A program made the translations under genes and the position numbers. Source: CAXXOK01 sp963663285 (lineage in GTDB: Bacteria > Bacillota > Clostridia > Christensenellales > Aristaeellaceae). From it: 64,000 nucleotides of DNA. This document shows, piece by piece, positions 1 through 8,654 of this stretch. The first letter of the stretch is position 1. Each line of letters opens with the position of its first letter. Under the pieces are notes generated by a model, which ran no database searches, had not been told where the DNA came from, and saw nothing but the letters and a program-made list of their open reading frames with translations. Location: NCBI GenBank assembly GCA_963663285.2, contig CAXXNI010000004.1, positions 248,001 through 312,000 of the forward strand. The letters are read 5' to 3'.

Positions 1-2
1 AT

Positions 3-680
3 ATTGAGCCGCTTTCCATCCGGGTTCGCAAGGGAGAGGTGGTTGGCATCGGCGGGCTGGTAGGCGCAGGCCGTACCGAGCTTGCCAAGAGCATATTCGG
101 GGTGCGCAAGTATTATGGCGGTGATGTATACTACTGCAACAAGCGTATGGATAAAATGACGCCGCAGCAGTGGATTGACCAGGGCCTGATGTACCTGACG
201 GAGGACCGGAAAATAGAGGGTCTGGTGCTGCCAATGAGTATTGAGGAAAATATTACGCTGGCTTCGCTGCGCAGGCTTTTCCCCCGTACGCGCCTGCGCC
301 CGAAGGTGGAAAACGGAATTGCGCAGGAGATGATAAAGAAATTGCGCATTGTATGCCGCAGCCCAAAACAAACGGCAAACACGCTAAGCGGAGGAAATCA
401 ACAAAAAGTTGTGCTTGGCAAATGGCTCGCGGCAAAGCCAAAATTATTGATTTTGGATGAACCGACACGCGGGGTGGATGTTGGCGCAAAAGCGGAAATA
501 TATGAGATTATAGACCAACTGGCAGCAGAAGGCGTCGCGATTGTAATGATATCTTCGGAACTGCCGGAACTGATCAATATGAGCGACCGGATCTACGTGA
601 TGCGCCGCGGAACCGTATCTGCCGAGATGACGGATGAAGAGACGTTTACGCAGGAACGGATATTGGCTCACACGTTGTAA
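3..680 (+). CDS. Sugar ABC transporter ATP-binding protein, C-terminal part (RbsA/MglA type)
   Basis: This is the second nucleotide-binding domain of a double ATPase that powers import of a monosaccharide; the first domain lies outside the window. The frame is open from base 3. The Walker A region is the degenerate GLVGAGRTEL typical of the second domain of RbsA/MglA proteins. The signature LSGGNQQKV and Walker B LLILDEPTRGVDVG are intact. The protein ends 112 bases before a LacI-type regulator. The sugar cannot be named from the sequence. The family call is firm. Confidence 0.93.
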   Translation: MEPLSIRVRKGEVVGIGGLVGAGRTELAKSIFGVRKYYGGDVYYCNKRMDKMTPQQWIDQGLMYLTEDRKIEGLVLPMSIEENITLASLRRLFPRTRLRPKVENGIAQEMIKKLRIVCRSPKQTANTLSGGNQQKVVLGKWLAAKPKLLILDEPTRGVDVGAKAEIYEIIDQLAAEGVAIVMISSELPELINMSDRIYVMRRGTVSAEMTDEETFTQERILAHTL

Positions 681-792
681 ATAATATCCATTATTGTGAG
701 GTTCCTGCGGTTGTGCTATCATATAGAGATGGTAAACGGTCGGGTGCTAGCACAGGCGCTGCTATGACTACATCGGTTAGGTGTGATGAGCT

Positions 793-1818
793 TTGAAACC
801 AGTGAAACGGAATGTAACGCTGAAGGATATCGCCAGTAAAACGGGGTTCAGCGTGAACACCGTATCCCGTGTGCTGCGCGGGAAGCAAGAAATTGCGGAC
901 GAAACGCGGGAAACTATTCTTGCAGCCGCTAAGGAAATGGGCCATGTGCGCAATATGCTTGCCTCGTCGCTGCGGTCGGGGTTTTCCAACACCATCGCAG
1001 TGATTCTGGGCGACGTATCCAACCCGCATTTTGCCATTATGATGAGCGAGATAGAGCATCAGGCGCGCAGCCAGGGATACACCACGTTTTTAATCAACAC
1101 CGACGAGGATGAAGAACGTGAATATGAAGCGATTCATACGGCGCTGAACCAAAGTGTGGACGGTATTATTATATGCCCTACACAGCGTACCGGGCGTAAC
1201 ATTGATTTTTTACGTGAACGCAGAATCCCGTTTGTGCTTATCGGCCGTAAGGAGCCAAACACATCCTATGTGATCTGCAATGACGAGCTTGGCGGCTATC
1301 AGGCGACACAGCATCTTTTACAGGCCGGCCACCGGGATATTTTGCTGATGGGTGGACCCAACTACATCAGCAGCGCCGCGGACCGTAAAAAAGGCTATCT
1401 TCGGGCGTTGCGGGAAGCGGGTGTGGAGCCACGCCCGGAAATGATGCTGGAGGTGCCTGCAACCGCATCTAACGATTGTGCGCAGTCCATTGACAGGTTA
1501 TTGAAAAACAATGTCCGGTTTACGGCTATTTTCGCTTTCAGTGATATTATTGCGTGGAAATGCTGGTCCTGTTTGAACAAAAAAGGGATTCGCGTTCCCG
1601 AGGATGTTTCCATCGTTGGGTTTGACTATATTCAATCGCGGCTGGAGCTGCCCTTTCAGGTTACCAGTATCTCCAGCCATAAACGGCATATGTCCACCAC
1701 CGCTGTGGATGTGCTGATAAACGCCATCAAGTCGCGAAACGCACAGAAATACGAACAGATTATTATTGATACGACACTCAGCGAAGGGCAAACCGTACTG
1801 CCCCCGCCTGAAAGCTAA
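793..1818 (+). CDS. LacI/GalR-family transcriptional regulator
   Basis: The protein of 341 residues has an N-terminal helix-turn-helix (TLKDIASKTGFSVNTVSRVL, about residues 9-28) and a periplasmic-binding-protein-like effector domain ending near residue 335, the normal LacI layout. The start is TTG at 793 with only a weak ribosome binding site; a GTG at 802 is a possible alternative. It sits between a sugar ABC ATPase and the glycyl-radical enzyme unit. A perfect inverted repeat with AACGTT cores, the type bound by this family, lies 69 bases downstream, so it probably controls that unit in response to a sugar or sugar phosphate. The target is inferred. Confidence 0.92.
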   Translation: MKPVKRNVTLKDIASKTGFSVNTVSRVLRGKQEIADETRETILAAAKEMGHVRNMLASSLRSGFSNTIAVILGDVSNPHFAIMMSEIEHQARSQGYTTFLINTDEDEEREYEAIHTALNQSVDGIIICPTQRTGRNIDFLRERRIPFVLIGRKEPNTSYVICNDELGGYQATQHLLQAGHRDILLMGGPNYISSAADRKKGYLRALREAGVEPRPEMMLEVPATASNDCAQSIDRLLKNNVRFTAIFAFSDIIAWKCWSCLNKKGIRVPEDVSIVGFDYIQSRLELPFQVTSISSHKRHMSTTAVDVLINAIKSRNAQKYEQIIIDTTLSEGQTVLPPPES

Positions 1819-1886
1819 AAAGAAATACGAAATAAAAACCCTGTTTCACCCACCAATGGATGGGATATATTCTTATTGCATCAACA

Positions 1887-1910
1887 ATTAACGTTATCGG
1901 TAACGTTAAT
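1887..1910. promoter_or_regulatory. Probable LacI-type operator upstream of the activase
   Basis: Two 10-base arms, ATTAACGTTA and TAACGTTAAT, form a perfect inverted repeat around TCGG. Each arm also holds TAACGTTA, so the site can be read as a tandem of two LacI-like half-palindromes. It ends 15 bases before the activase start, and TATATT at 1866-1871 could be the -10 element. The adjacent LacI-type regulator is the obvious binder; binding is inferred. Confidence 0.7.
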
Positions 1911-1925
1911 AGAAAGGTGAAGCCA

Positions 1926-2801
1926 TTGACCGGTACGATTTTTGATATTAAGGAATTCGCCGTTCACGATGGCCCCGGGATCAGGCAAACGGTATTTATG
2001 AAGGGCTGCCCGTTACGGTGCAGCTGGTGCCACAACCCTGAAGGGCTGCGGGTTCAGCCGGAGCTGATGGTTTCGCCCAACGGATGCATGCAATGCGGAG
2101 CCTGCAAGGCCGTGTGCCCGATGGCGGTTGAAATGGCGGGCTATGGCAAGCCGGTTCATTGCATGGCGTGCGGGAAATGTGTTGCGGCTTGCCCGCAGCG
2201 GATACGCAAAATCGTTGGGGAACAGTATACCCCGCAGGAGCTGGCAAACCGGCTGCTGCAAAACGCCGCATACTACGCAAGCACGGGCGGCGGGGTTACT
2301 TTTTCCGGCGGAGAACCCTTGCTGCAGGCGAAGTTTGTGCTGGAAACGATGGCCCTGCTTGGGCCGGCGGTACACAAGGCGGTGGAAACTTCGGGCTATG
2401 GGGACGAAGTAGCGTTTAAAGCCGTCAGAGATGCGGTTGATCTGGTGATGTTTGACCTGAAATGCATGGATGATGAGAAACACAAGCACTTTACGGGGGT
2501 TTCCAACCAAACAATACTCCGCAATGCGCTTACGCTTCGCGAAGGAAAAACCCCATTCATCATCCGCATTCCTGTGATACCGGGCGTAAATGATAACGAC
2601 GGGCACTATCAAGCGGTTGCGAACCTGCTGAAAGGCGCGCAAACCCTGCTGCGTGTGGAATTGCTGCCCTACCACTTAACAGCGGGAGCGAAATACAAGA
2701 TGCTGCAAAAACCCTACGAACCGGGATTTGATACAGGCAAAGAAGTGCATATCAATTTGGATGTTTTCTCACGATCGGGAATAAGGAGTTGTGTTTTATG
2801 A
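1926..2801 (+). CDS. Glycyl-radical enzyme activating protein (radical SAM)
   Basis: This enzyme uses S-adenosylmethionine and a [4Fe-4S] cluster to place the radical on the glycine of its partner enzyme. The radical SAM motif is CPLRCSWC (CX3CX2C). An inserted ferredoxin-like domain follows with two clusters, CMQCGACKAVC and CMACGKCVAAC. The frame is open upstream, but TTG at 1926 is preferred because GAAAGGTGA stands just before it and because family members begin close to this point (291 residues). The stop overlaps the next ATG as ATGA, so translation is coupled to the enzyme it activates. The family is certain; the partner is taken from the overlap. Confidence 0.93.
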   Translation: MTGTIFDIKEFAVHDGPGIRQTVFMKGCPLRCSWCHNPEGLRVQPELMVSPNGCMQCGACKAVCPMAVEMAGYGKPVHCMACGKCVAACPQRIRKIVGEQYTPQELANRLLQNAAYYASTGGGVTFSGGEPLLQAKFVLETMALLGPAVHKAVETSGYGDEVAFKAVRDAVDLVMFDLKCMDDEKHKHFTGVSNQTILRNALTLREGKTPFIIRIPVIPGVNDNDGHYQAVANLLKGAQTLLRVELLPYHLTAGAKYKMLQKPYEPGFDTGKEVHINLDVFSRSGIRSCVL

Positions 2802-4873
2802 CAGAGCGAATTGAGCGGTTGAAGGCTTATTTTATCCGGGACAAAGCGCACCATGCCGTTCGTTTTGCTCCACAGGATGAGTACTGCCTTGCAGAGAAAT
2901 TTGCCAACAGCAACACGACGGATATGCGCCGCGCGACTGAACGGCTGAAAACAATGCTGCAAACAGAGGAGCCGGTTTTGCTGCCTCTGGAGAGGATCGT
3001 ATTTACCCGACGAAACCCCACGGTGTTCTCCCTTTTTACCCAAGAAGAGATGGAGCGCATCCGGCAGACATACCGCATTCATGAGCGCGGCGAAGTTTGC
3101 AATATCAATGTAGATTATACCAGCCTGCTTACAAGCGGCTTGCTGGAAAAAAAGAAGGAACTAGAGGCGCGGCGCGCAGCGTTTGCAAGCCGGGGGGAAA
3201 CGGAAAAAGCGGAATACCTGGCGATGCAGCTTGAAATACTGGACGCTGTACAGCAATTGAGCGACCGCTACCGCCGACTGGCAGAAAAAGAAGGCCGTAC
3301 AGAGGTTGCGAACCGGCTTGCGCGTGTGCCCATGTACGCGCCGCGAACCTTGCCGGAAGCGCTGCAAATGTTCCGCATTTTGCACTTTACAATGTGGCTT
3401 GGCGGCAACTACCATAACACGGTCGGTCGGTTGGATCAATTCCTGTACCCTTACTATCTGAAAGATATTCAGGAAGGAAGGCTCACCAGAGAAACGGCGC
3501 TGGAGTGGATGGAGGAGTTCTTTATTACCTTTAACCGCGACAGCGACCTTTATCCCGGGATGCAGCAGGGGGATAATGGACAAAGTATCATGCTGGGCGG
3601 GACAAACCCGGATGGTTCCAGCAGCTATAATGAACTTTCGGAAATTTGCCTTACAGCCAGTTTGGAGCTGTCGCTGATTGATCCGAAAATCAATCTGCGG
3701 GTAAACCACAACACGCCGCTGGACGCCTATGTGCTGGGGAGCCGTTTGACGAAACAGGGACTGGGATTTCCGCAGTATGCAAATGACGACGTGGTTATCC
3801 CGGCGCTGTTGGCCTACGGGTATGATCAGGAAGACGCTTATAATTATGTGGTTGCGGCTTGCTGGGAGTTTATTGTGCCCGGTAAAGGGATGGATGTTCC
3901 CAATATAGACGCGGTTAGCTTTGCGGCTGCCGCGCAGCGGGCGGTGCAGGAGCATTTGCAGGAAGCGGAGTCGTTTGCACAGCTGCTGGAATATGCAAAG
4001 CAGGATATACGTAAGCAGGCGCTTGCCTGTGCGGAGAACACCAAAAACCTTTACCTGTTTCCGGCGCCGTTCCTTTCGCTGATGATGGATGGGTGCGTGG
4101 AAAATGGAAGGGATGTATCGCTGGGGTGCCGTTATAATAACTACGGCTTGCATGGAACAGGCATTGCCACTGCGGTGGATACGCTGGCGGCGGTTCGCGC
4201 ATTCGTTTACGGCGATCACAGCATCAGTATAGAGGAACTGCTGGCTGCTCTCGCAAGCAATTATGAGGGGAAACCGGAGCTGCTGGCGAAACTTCGTTAC
4301 GATGCGCCCAAGATGGGCAACAACAACCCGGACGCGGACGATATAGCTACCCAGCTGCTGGATGCCTTTGCCGACAGCCTTGCGGGATTGCAAAATGACC
4401 GGGGCGGTATTTTCCGTGCGGGCACAGGCACCGCAATGTACTACCTGTGGCATGCCGCGGCATTGCCCGCGACCGCGGACGGGAGAAGGGATGGCGAAGT
4501 GATTGCGGCAAACTTTTCGCCCAGCATCTTTGCACGGGCGAAAGGCCCGGTTTCCATACTGCAATCCTTCTCAAAAGCCCATCTTTCCCGTGTGTGCAAC
4601 GGAGGCCCCCTGACGTTGGAATTACACGATACGCTGTTTCGCAACGAGGAAGCAATCCAAAAAGTTGCGTTGATGGTGAAAAGCTATATGGAAATGGGCG
4701 GACATCAACTGCAGCTGAATGCGGTGAACAGAGATACACTGTTTGATGCGCAAAAACACCCGCAGGAACACCGCAACCTGATTGTGCGTGTTTGGGGCTG
4801 GAGCGGCTATTTTGTGGAATTGGATAAGGAGTATCAGGATCATATTATCCAGCGTATGGAGCTGACGCTGTAA
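2798..4873 (+). CDS. Glycyl-radical enzyme of the pyruvate formate-lyase family, substrate unknown
   Basis: The protein has 691 residues, shorter than most glycyl-radical dehydratases, lyases and PFL (about 750-850). The glycine loop RVWGWSGYF places the radical glycine at about residue 667, 24 from the C-terminus. The thiyl cysteine is Cys355 in AACWEF, where the usual GCVEP has become ACWEF: the Cys-x-Glu pair is kept but the proline is lost. TADGRR and LGFPQYANDDVVIPALL are also family hallmarks. ATG 2798 is preferred over TTG 2789 because AAGGAG at about 2782 fits it. The substrate is not recognised. The sugar-gene setting suggests a polyol, deoxysugar or sugar-acid derivative, which is only inference. 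Confidence 0.9.
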   Translation: MTERIERLKAYFIRDKAHHAVRFAPQDEYCLAEKFANSNTTDMRRATERLKTMLQTEEPVLLPLERIVFTRRNPTVFSLFTQEEMERIRQTYRIHERGEVCNINVDYTSLLTSGLLEKKKELEARRAAFASRGETEKAEYLAMQLEILDAVQQLSDRYRRLAEKEGRTEVANRLARVPMYAPRTLPEALQMFRILHFTMWLGGNYHNTVGRLDQFLYPYYLKDIQEGRLTRETALEWMEEFFITFNRDSDLYPGMQQGDNGQSIMLGGTNPDGSSSYNELSEICLTASLELSLIDPKINLRVNHNTPLDAYVLGSRLTKQGLGFPQYANDDVVIPALLAYGYDQEDAYNYVVAACWEFIVPGKGMDVPNIDAVSFAAAAQRAVQEHLQEAESFAQLLEYAKQDIRKQALACAENTKNLYLFPAPFLSLMMDGCVENGRDVSLGCRYNNYGLHGTGIATAVDTLAAVRAFVYGDHSISIEELLAALASNYEGKPELLAKLRYDAPKMGNNNPDADDIATQLLDAFADSLAGLQNDRGGIFRAGTGTAMYYLWHAAALPATADGRRDGEVIAANFSPSIFARAKGPVSILQSFSKAHLSRVCNGGPLTLELHDTLFRNEEAIQKVALMVKSYMEMGGHQLQLNAVNRDTLFDAQKHPQEHRNLIVRVWGWSGYFVELDKEYQDHIIQRMELTL

Positions 4874-5166
4874 ATAGGGCGCGGCATTTGCCCTGCGCTG
4901 TATTGCGGATAAACGGGAAGCAAAATAGAATATATTTCGAGATAAACGCAAAGGACACCGTTTGTTCTGTGCGATGGAGCAGCGCCGAAAGGGAATCCGG
5001 CAGGATTCCCTTTCGGCTGAAATTGCCGCAAGCTATGCAGGGAGCAGGAAACCGGGAGCATGGCGGCAGGCAAACGGGCGGGCACGGATTCGCCGCCGGC
5101 AGGAAACCCATGAAGCCGTTGGCACGGGTGCGCGCAAAGCGCCTTGCCCCTAAACGCGGCTATGCA
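4874..5166. other. Convergent intergenic region with a perfect 14-bp hairpin
   Basis: This gap lies between the converging glycyl-radical enzyme and transketolase genes. A perfect stem pairs 4985-4998 with 5003-5016 (CCGAAAGGGAATCC and its complement) around a four-base loop. There is no U-run, so it may be a weak terminator or RNA stabiliser for the rightward transcript. Open frames here lack ribosome binding sites and recognisable products and were not called. Confidence 0.5.
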
Positions 5167-5202
5167 AAAGAGGCATCCTGCTTATATGCAGGGTGCCTCT
5201 TT
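5167..5202 (-). terminator. Rho-independent terminator of the transketolase operon
   Basis: Fifteen-base arms at 5167-5181 and 5188-5202 pair with one wobble around TTATAT. On the minus strand the stem is followed by a short U-run from the AAAA at 5166-5169. It lies 43 bases beyond the stop of the C-terminal transketolase subunit. Confidence 0.75.
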
Positions 5203-5244
5203 GGAGGTTGCCGGAACGTGGCTGGGGATAAAACCAGAATGCCT

Positions 5245-6186
5245 TTACGGCTTGAGTAACGCTATCGCTTTTTGCTCAATCGACTCGGCGGTAATGCCGT
5301 AAAACTGCTGCAGCTCAAGTACCGAGCCGACCTGCCCGAACATATCGGGCACGCCGATGCGCGCAAAGGGTACGGCGCCGCTCTCCGCGAGGACTTCGGC
5401 CACTGCGGAGCCAAGCCCGTTGATGATGTTGTGGTTTTCAATGGTAATGACCGCGCGTGTCTCCTGCGCCGCAGCGCGAACAGCCGCCGCATCTATCGGC
5501 TTGATGGTCGCCATATCCAGCACGCGTGCGCTGATCCCTTTTTTGGCGAGCGCTTCCGCCGCGAGAATCGCCTCGGGCACACAAATCGTGCCGGACGCGA
5601 TCAGGGTTACGTCGGTGCCGTCCACAACCGTGTTGGCTTTGCCGATGCGGATTACCGTGCCATCGCTGTGAATTTTCCATTTGGCTTTGCGGTTGAGCCG
5701 CAGGTAATAAACGCCGGGGGTTTCCAATGTCTGCGCGAGGAGCTGCTCCATCGATGTTGCGTCGCTGGGATCAAGAATTGTAATCTGCGGAATGGTGCGC
5801 AGAATGCCCATATCCTCCAGTGCCATATGCGTACCGCCGTTTTTGGCTGCGCAAATTCCCGGGTCCGCCCCGATAATGCGTACATTGGCCTTGGCATAAG
5901 CGCAGGATAGAAACACCTGGTCAGCCATCCGGCGGCTTGCAAACGCCGCAAAGGAATGGATGATGGGCAGCATCCCGCCGACGGACAAACCCGCCGCGAC
6001 CCCGGCCATGTTGGCTTCCTGAATGCCGCAGTCAAAAAAGCGATCCGGATAGGTCTTGCCAAAAATCCCCGTGCCGGTGGAGGATGCCAGGTCGGCATCG
6101 AGCACCACAAGGTTTGGGTATTGCTCGCCCAGTTTCAGCAGACAGTTGACATAAACGGATTTGAGATCAAGTTCGTTGGTGGTCAT
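5245..6186 (-). CDS. Transketolase, C-terminal subunit
   Basis: The protein (313 residues) has the pyrimidine-binding and C-terminal domains of a split transketolase. GIQEANMAGVAAGL carries the conserved glutamate that activates thiamine diphosphate, and the start matches family members (VYVNCLLKLGEQYPNLVVLDADL). It works with the N-terminal subunit encoded just upstream, whose stop it overlaps by four bases. Together they move two-carbon ketol units between sugar phosphates in the cytosol. With the adjacent xylulokinase-like gene this suggests feeding of a pentulose phosphate into the pentose phosphate pathway. Confidence 0.94.
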   Translation of the reverse strand: MTTNELDLKSVYVNCLLKLGEQYPNLVVLDADLASSTGTGIFGKTYPDRFFDCGIQEANMAGVAAGLSVGGMLPIIHSFAAFASRRMADQVFLSCAYAKANVRIIGADPGICAAKNGGTHMALEDMGILRTIPQITILDPSDATSMEQLLAQTLETPGVYYLRLNRKAKWKIHSDGTVIRIGKANTVVDGTDVTLIASGTICVPEAILAAEALAKKGISARVLDMATIKPIDAAAVRAAAQETRAVITIENHNIINGLGSAVAEVLAESGAVPFARIGVPDMFGQVGSVLELQQFYGITAESIEQKAIALLKP

Positions 6187-7067
6187 TGCGCCGCACCTGC
6201 CTTTCCATCGTCATGGCCTGCCGCCTGCAGCGCCTCGATCCGGCTGGCGGAGATGACCTTATAATCGTGCAGCTGTTCTGCGGATATGGTCATATAGTGG
6301 CTGGGTACACGCTGCTCAACTTCCGGCCAGCCTTTGCCTTTCACTGTGTTGAGCACGATTACGTTCGGCTTGTCGCTCGTGGCCTTTGCGCGCTGCACGG
6401 CTGCGTCAATCGCAGACAGATCATGCCCGTCCACGGTTTCCGCGTTCCAGCCAAACCCGCGCAAGATATCTTCCAGGTTGCCCATCGCACAGATGTCGTC
6501 CGTGTAGCCGTCCAGCTGCTGGCGGTTACGATCGATGAACATCACCAGATGATCCAGTTTACGCTGCGCGGCAAACATGGCCATTTCCCATACCTGGCCC
6601 TCGTTGCACTCGCCGTCGCCTACGATCAGGTACGTATAGCTGTCGCGCCCCATAAGCTTGTCCGCCAGCGCGATACCGGCGGCGGCGCTGGCGCCCTGCC
6701 CAAGCGAACCCGTACTCATGTCCACGCCCGGCGTGCGGTTGCGGTCGCAGTGGCTTGGCAAAATCGTACCAAAGCGGTTTAATGTGTTCAGCGCTTCCTT
6801 GGGGAAAAAACCCTTGAGCGCAAGCGTAGCATACAGTGCAGGGCCGCAATGCCCTTTGGAGAGGACGAATTTGTCCCGGTCCGGCTTGTGCGGATCGGCG
6901 GGGTCGATGCGCATATAACGCCCATAGAGCACGGCCAGAACATCGGCAATGGACAGCGAACCTCCGACGTGCCCTTCGCCGAAGCCGGCGATGGCGCTCA
7001 CCGCAGTTACGCGAATCTCCTCCGCAAAGATGGCCAGACGGTTCTTTTCAGATGGTTCCAAAGGCAA
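6183..7067 (-). CDS. Transketolase, N-terminal subunit
   Basis: The protein (294 residues) is the thiamine-diphosphate-binding half of a split transketolase. The motif runs from GDGECNEGQ to DRNRQQLDG, and SKGHCGPALYATL and GSLGQGASAAAGIALA are family hallmarks. TTG at 7067 is the start because GGAGGAGGA lies about eight bases before it. It is the third gene of the leftward operon after the ROK regulator and kinase and overlaps the C-terminal subunit by four bases. Confidence 0.94.
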   Translation of the reverse strand: MPLEPSEKNRLAIFAEEIRVTAVSAIAGFGEGHVGGSLSIADVLAVLYGRYMRIDPADPHKPDRDKFVLSKGHCGPALYATLALKGFFPKEALNTLNRFGTILPSHCDRNRTPGVDMSTGSLGQGASAAAGIALADKLMGRDSYTYLIVGDGECNEGQVWEMAMFAAQRKLDHLVMFIDRNRQQLDGYTDDICAMGNLEDILRGFGWNAETVDGHDLSAIDAAVQRAKATSDKPNVIVLNTVKGKGWPEVEQRVPSHYMTISAEQLHDYKVISASRIEALQAAGHDDGKAGAAQ

Positions 7068-7123
7068 AGTAATCCTCCTCCATTCAATTGGCGGCGGGGT
7101 AGGCCGCCGCGATTGTTTACACG

Positions 7124-8644
7124 TCAGGTGCGGGCTTCCGGTTGAACGGCGTCCCGGCTTTTGTGCATCAGGGATTTGTTGGCCTGGTAAGTCTCGCGGA
7201 ACCGCCCGAAAGCATCCTCGTATACGGAGCGGGTTTCGGGGTTGGGCACGGCCACGTCGTCCTCATAGGTGATGATGCGGCCGCAGGCTTCAAACTCGTT
7301 TGCATACTCGCCGCGCGCCACCATGGCGCAGATCGCCGCGCCAAGCCCCGCCTGTTCGCGGTTGGTTGTGATGCGCAGCGGACGGTTGAACACGTCGGAG
7401 ATGATTTGCCGCCAGACCTTGCTGACCGCCCCGCCCCCGGAGATGGACAGGCGGTTGATCGGCTGGCCCATAGCCTCGATTACTTTCATCGCGTCCAGCA
7501 GGGAATAGGCCACGCCCTCCATGATGGCGCGTACCATTTCGCTGCGGCCGTGGTTCAGCTCAATATTGTAGAAACCGGCGCGTGCGCGCTCGTCCTGGTG
7601 CGGGGTGCGCTCGCCTGTGAGGTAGGGCAGGAATAAAAGCCCGTAGCAACCCGGAGGGGTATAACCCGCTTCCTGATCGATTTGCTTAAAGTCGGTCACC
7701 ATGAGCACTTTTTCTAAAAACCAGTTATAGGCAAGGCAGGCGTTGAGCGTCGCGCCCATGATGTACCAGCTGTTTTCCGGTACGAAGGCAAAGGTGTTTG
7801 TGCGAAGCAGCGGGTCAAAATAAAGCGTCTGCGAGGGCACGCACACCTGCCCGGCTGTGCCCAGCGTAACCGACGCGTCGCCCGCGTGCAGCAGGCCGTT
7901 GCCGAGCATCCCCATGGGCTGGTCGCCGCCGCCGAAGGCTACGGGCGTACCCGCTACAAGGCCGGTGTCCTCCGCGGCTTGCCTGGTTAGCGTACCGGCG
8001 ATTTCCAGCGGCGAGTGCCGCTCGTTTGGCAGAATATCGATGGGCAAATCCAGCGCGTCCAGCAGCTCGCGGTTCCAGCAGAAACGGCTGTTGTCAAACA
8101 GCAGCGTGCTGGCTGCCCCGGTGCGTTCAGTGCTGATTTCGCCCGTCAGGCGGTAGCGCAGATAGTCGCTGGGCAGCAGCACATGGCGCATCTGTTGAAA
8201 AATCTCCGGCTTGTGCTTGCGGAACCACAGCAGCGTAAGAGCCTGAAACCCCGCGTTTACATTGTTTTGCACCCATTGCCCTAGCTTTTCCACGCCGACC
8301 TTTTCAATTACTTCGGCTTTTTCGGCGCTGGTGCGCTGGTCGCACCACAGTACCGCCGGATGCAGCAGCCCGCCGGCGCGATCCAGCATGATGGTGCCGT
8401 GCATGTGCCCGGAGATGCCGATGCCGTTCACTTCTGCGGGATCGATACGTGCCTGCGATACCGCGTCCCGCACGGTACGGCAGAGCACACGATACCAGAG
8501 AAGCGGGTTCTGCTCCGCATAGCCCGGCCGCGGGATGTCGATCGGGTATCCGCCGGAGCCGATTCCTTTCACTTCGCCTTTGGCAGATACGAGTACCGCT
8601 TTCAGTCCGCTTGTGCCCAGGTCAATGCCGATATAGAAACTCAT
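7124..8644 (-). CDS. xylB: FGGY-family carbohydrate kinase, xylulokinase-like
   Basis: The protein (506 residues) has the two-domain FGGY kinase fold. The N-terminal phosphate loop is IGIDLGTSGLKAVL, GISGHMHGTIMLD matches the GQMHG segment of xylulokinases, and PAVLWCDQRT is also xylulokinase-like. ISGGGAVSKVWRQIISDVF is the C-terminal ATP-binding signature. It should phosphorylate a ketopentose such as D-xylulose using ATP. It begins 10 bases after the ROK regulator and is followed by the transketolase pair, the expected next step. The exact sugar is not proven; other FGGY ketose kinases are possible. Confidence 0.85.
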   Translation of the reverse strand: MSFYIGIDLGTSGLKAVLVSAKGEVKGIGSGGYPIDIPRPGYAEQNPLLWYRVLCRTVRDAVSQARIDPAEVNGIGISGHMHGTIMLDRAGGLLHPAVLWCDQRTSAEKAEVIEKVGVEKLGQWVQNNVNAGFQALTLLWFRKHKPEIFQQMRHVLLPSDYLRYRLTGEISTERTGAASTLLFDNSRFCWNRELLDALDLPIDILPNERHSPLEIAGTLTRQAAEDTGLVAGTPVAFGGGDQPMGMLGNGLLHAGDASVTLGTAGQVCVPSQTLYFDPLLRTNTFAFVPENSWYIMGATLNACLAYNWFLEKVLMVTDFKQIDQEAGYTPPGCYGLLFLPYLTGERTPHQDERARAGFYNIELNHGRSEMVRAIMEGVAYSLLDAMKVIEAMGQPINRLSISGGGAVSKVWRQIISDVFNRPLRITTNREQAGLGAAICAMVARGEYANEFEACGRIITYEDDVAVPNPETRSVYEDAFGRFRETYQANKSLMHKSRDAVQPEART

Positions 8645-8654
8645 GCCGCCAGCC

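Noticed and set aside
4888..5259. Frames of 63-123 codons in the convergent gap
   Set aside because: They lack binding sites, run through two strong hairpins and have no protein-like conservation signals.
5245..7067. Split transketolase as part of a sulfoquinovose (sulfo-transketolase) pathway with the glycyl-radical enzyme
   Set aside because: No sulfoquinovosidase, sulfosugar isomerase or sulfolactaldehyde gene is present, and the adjacent kinase fits a pentose route better.
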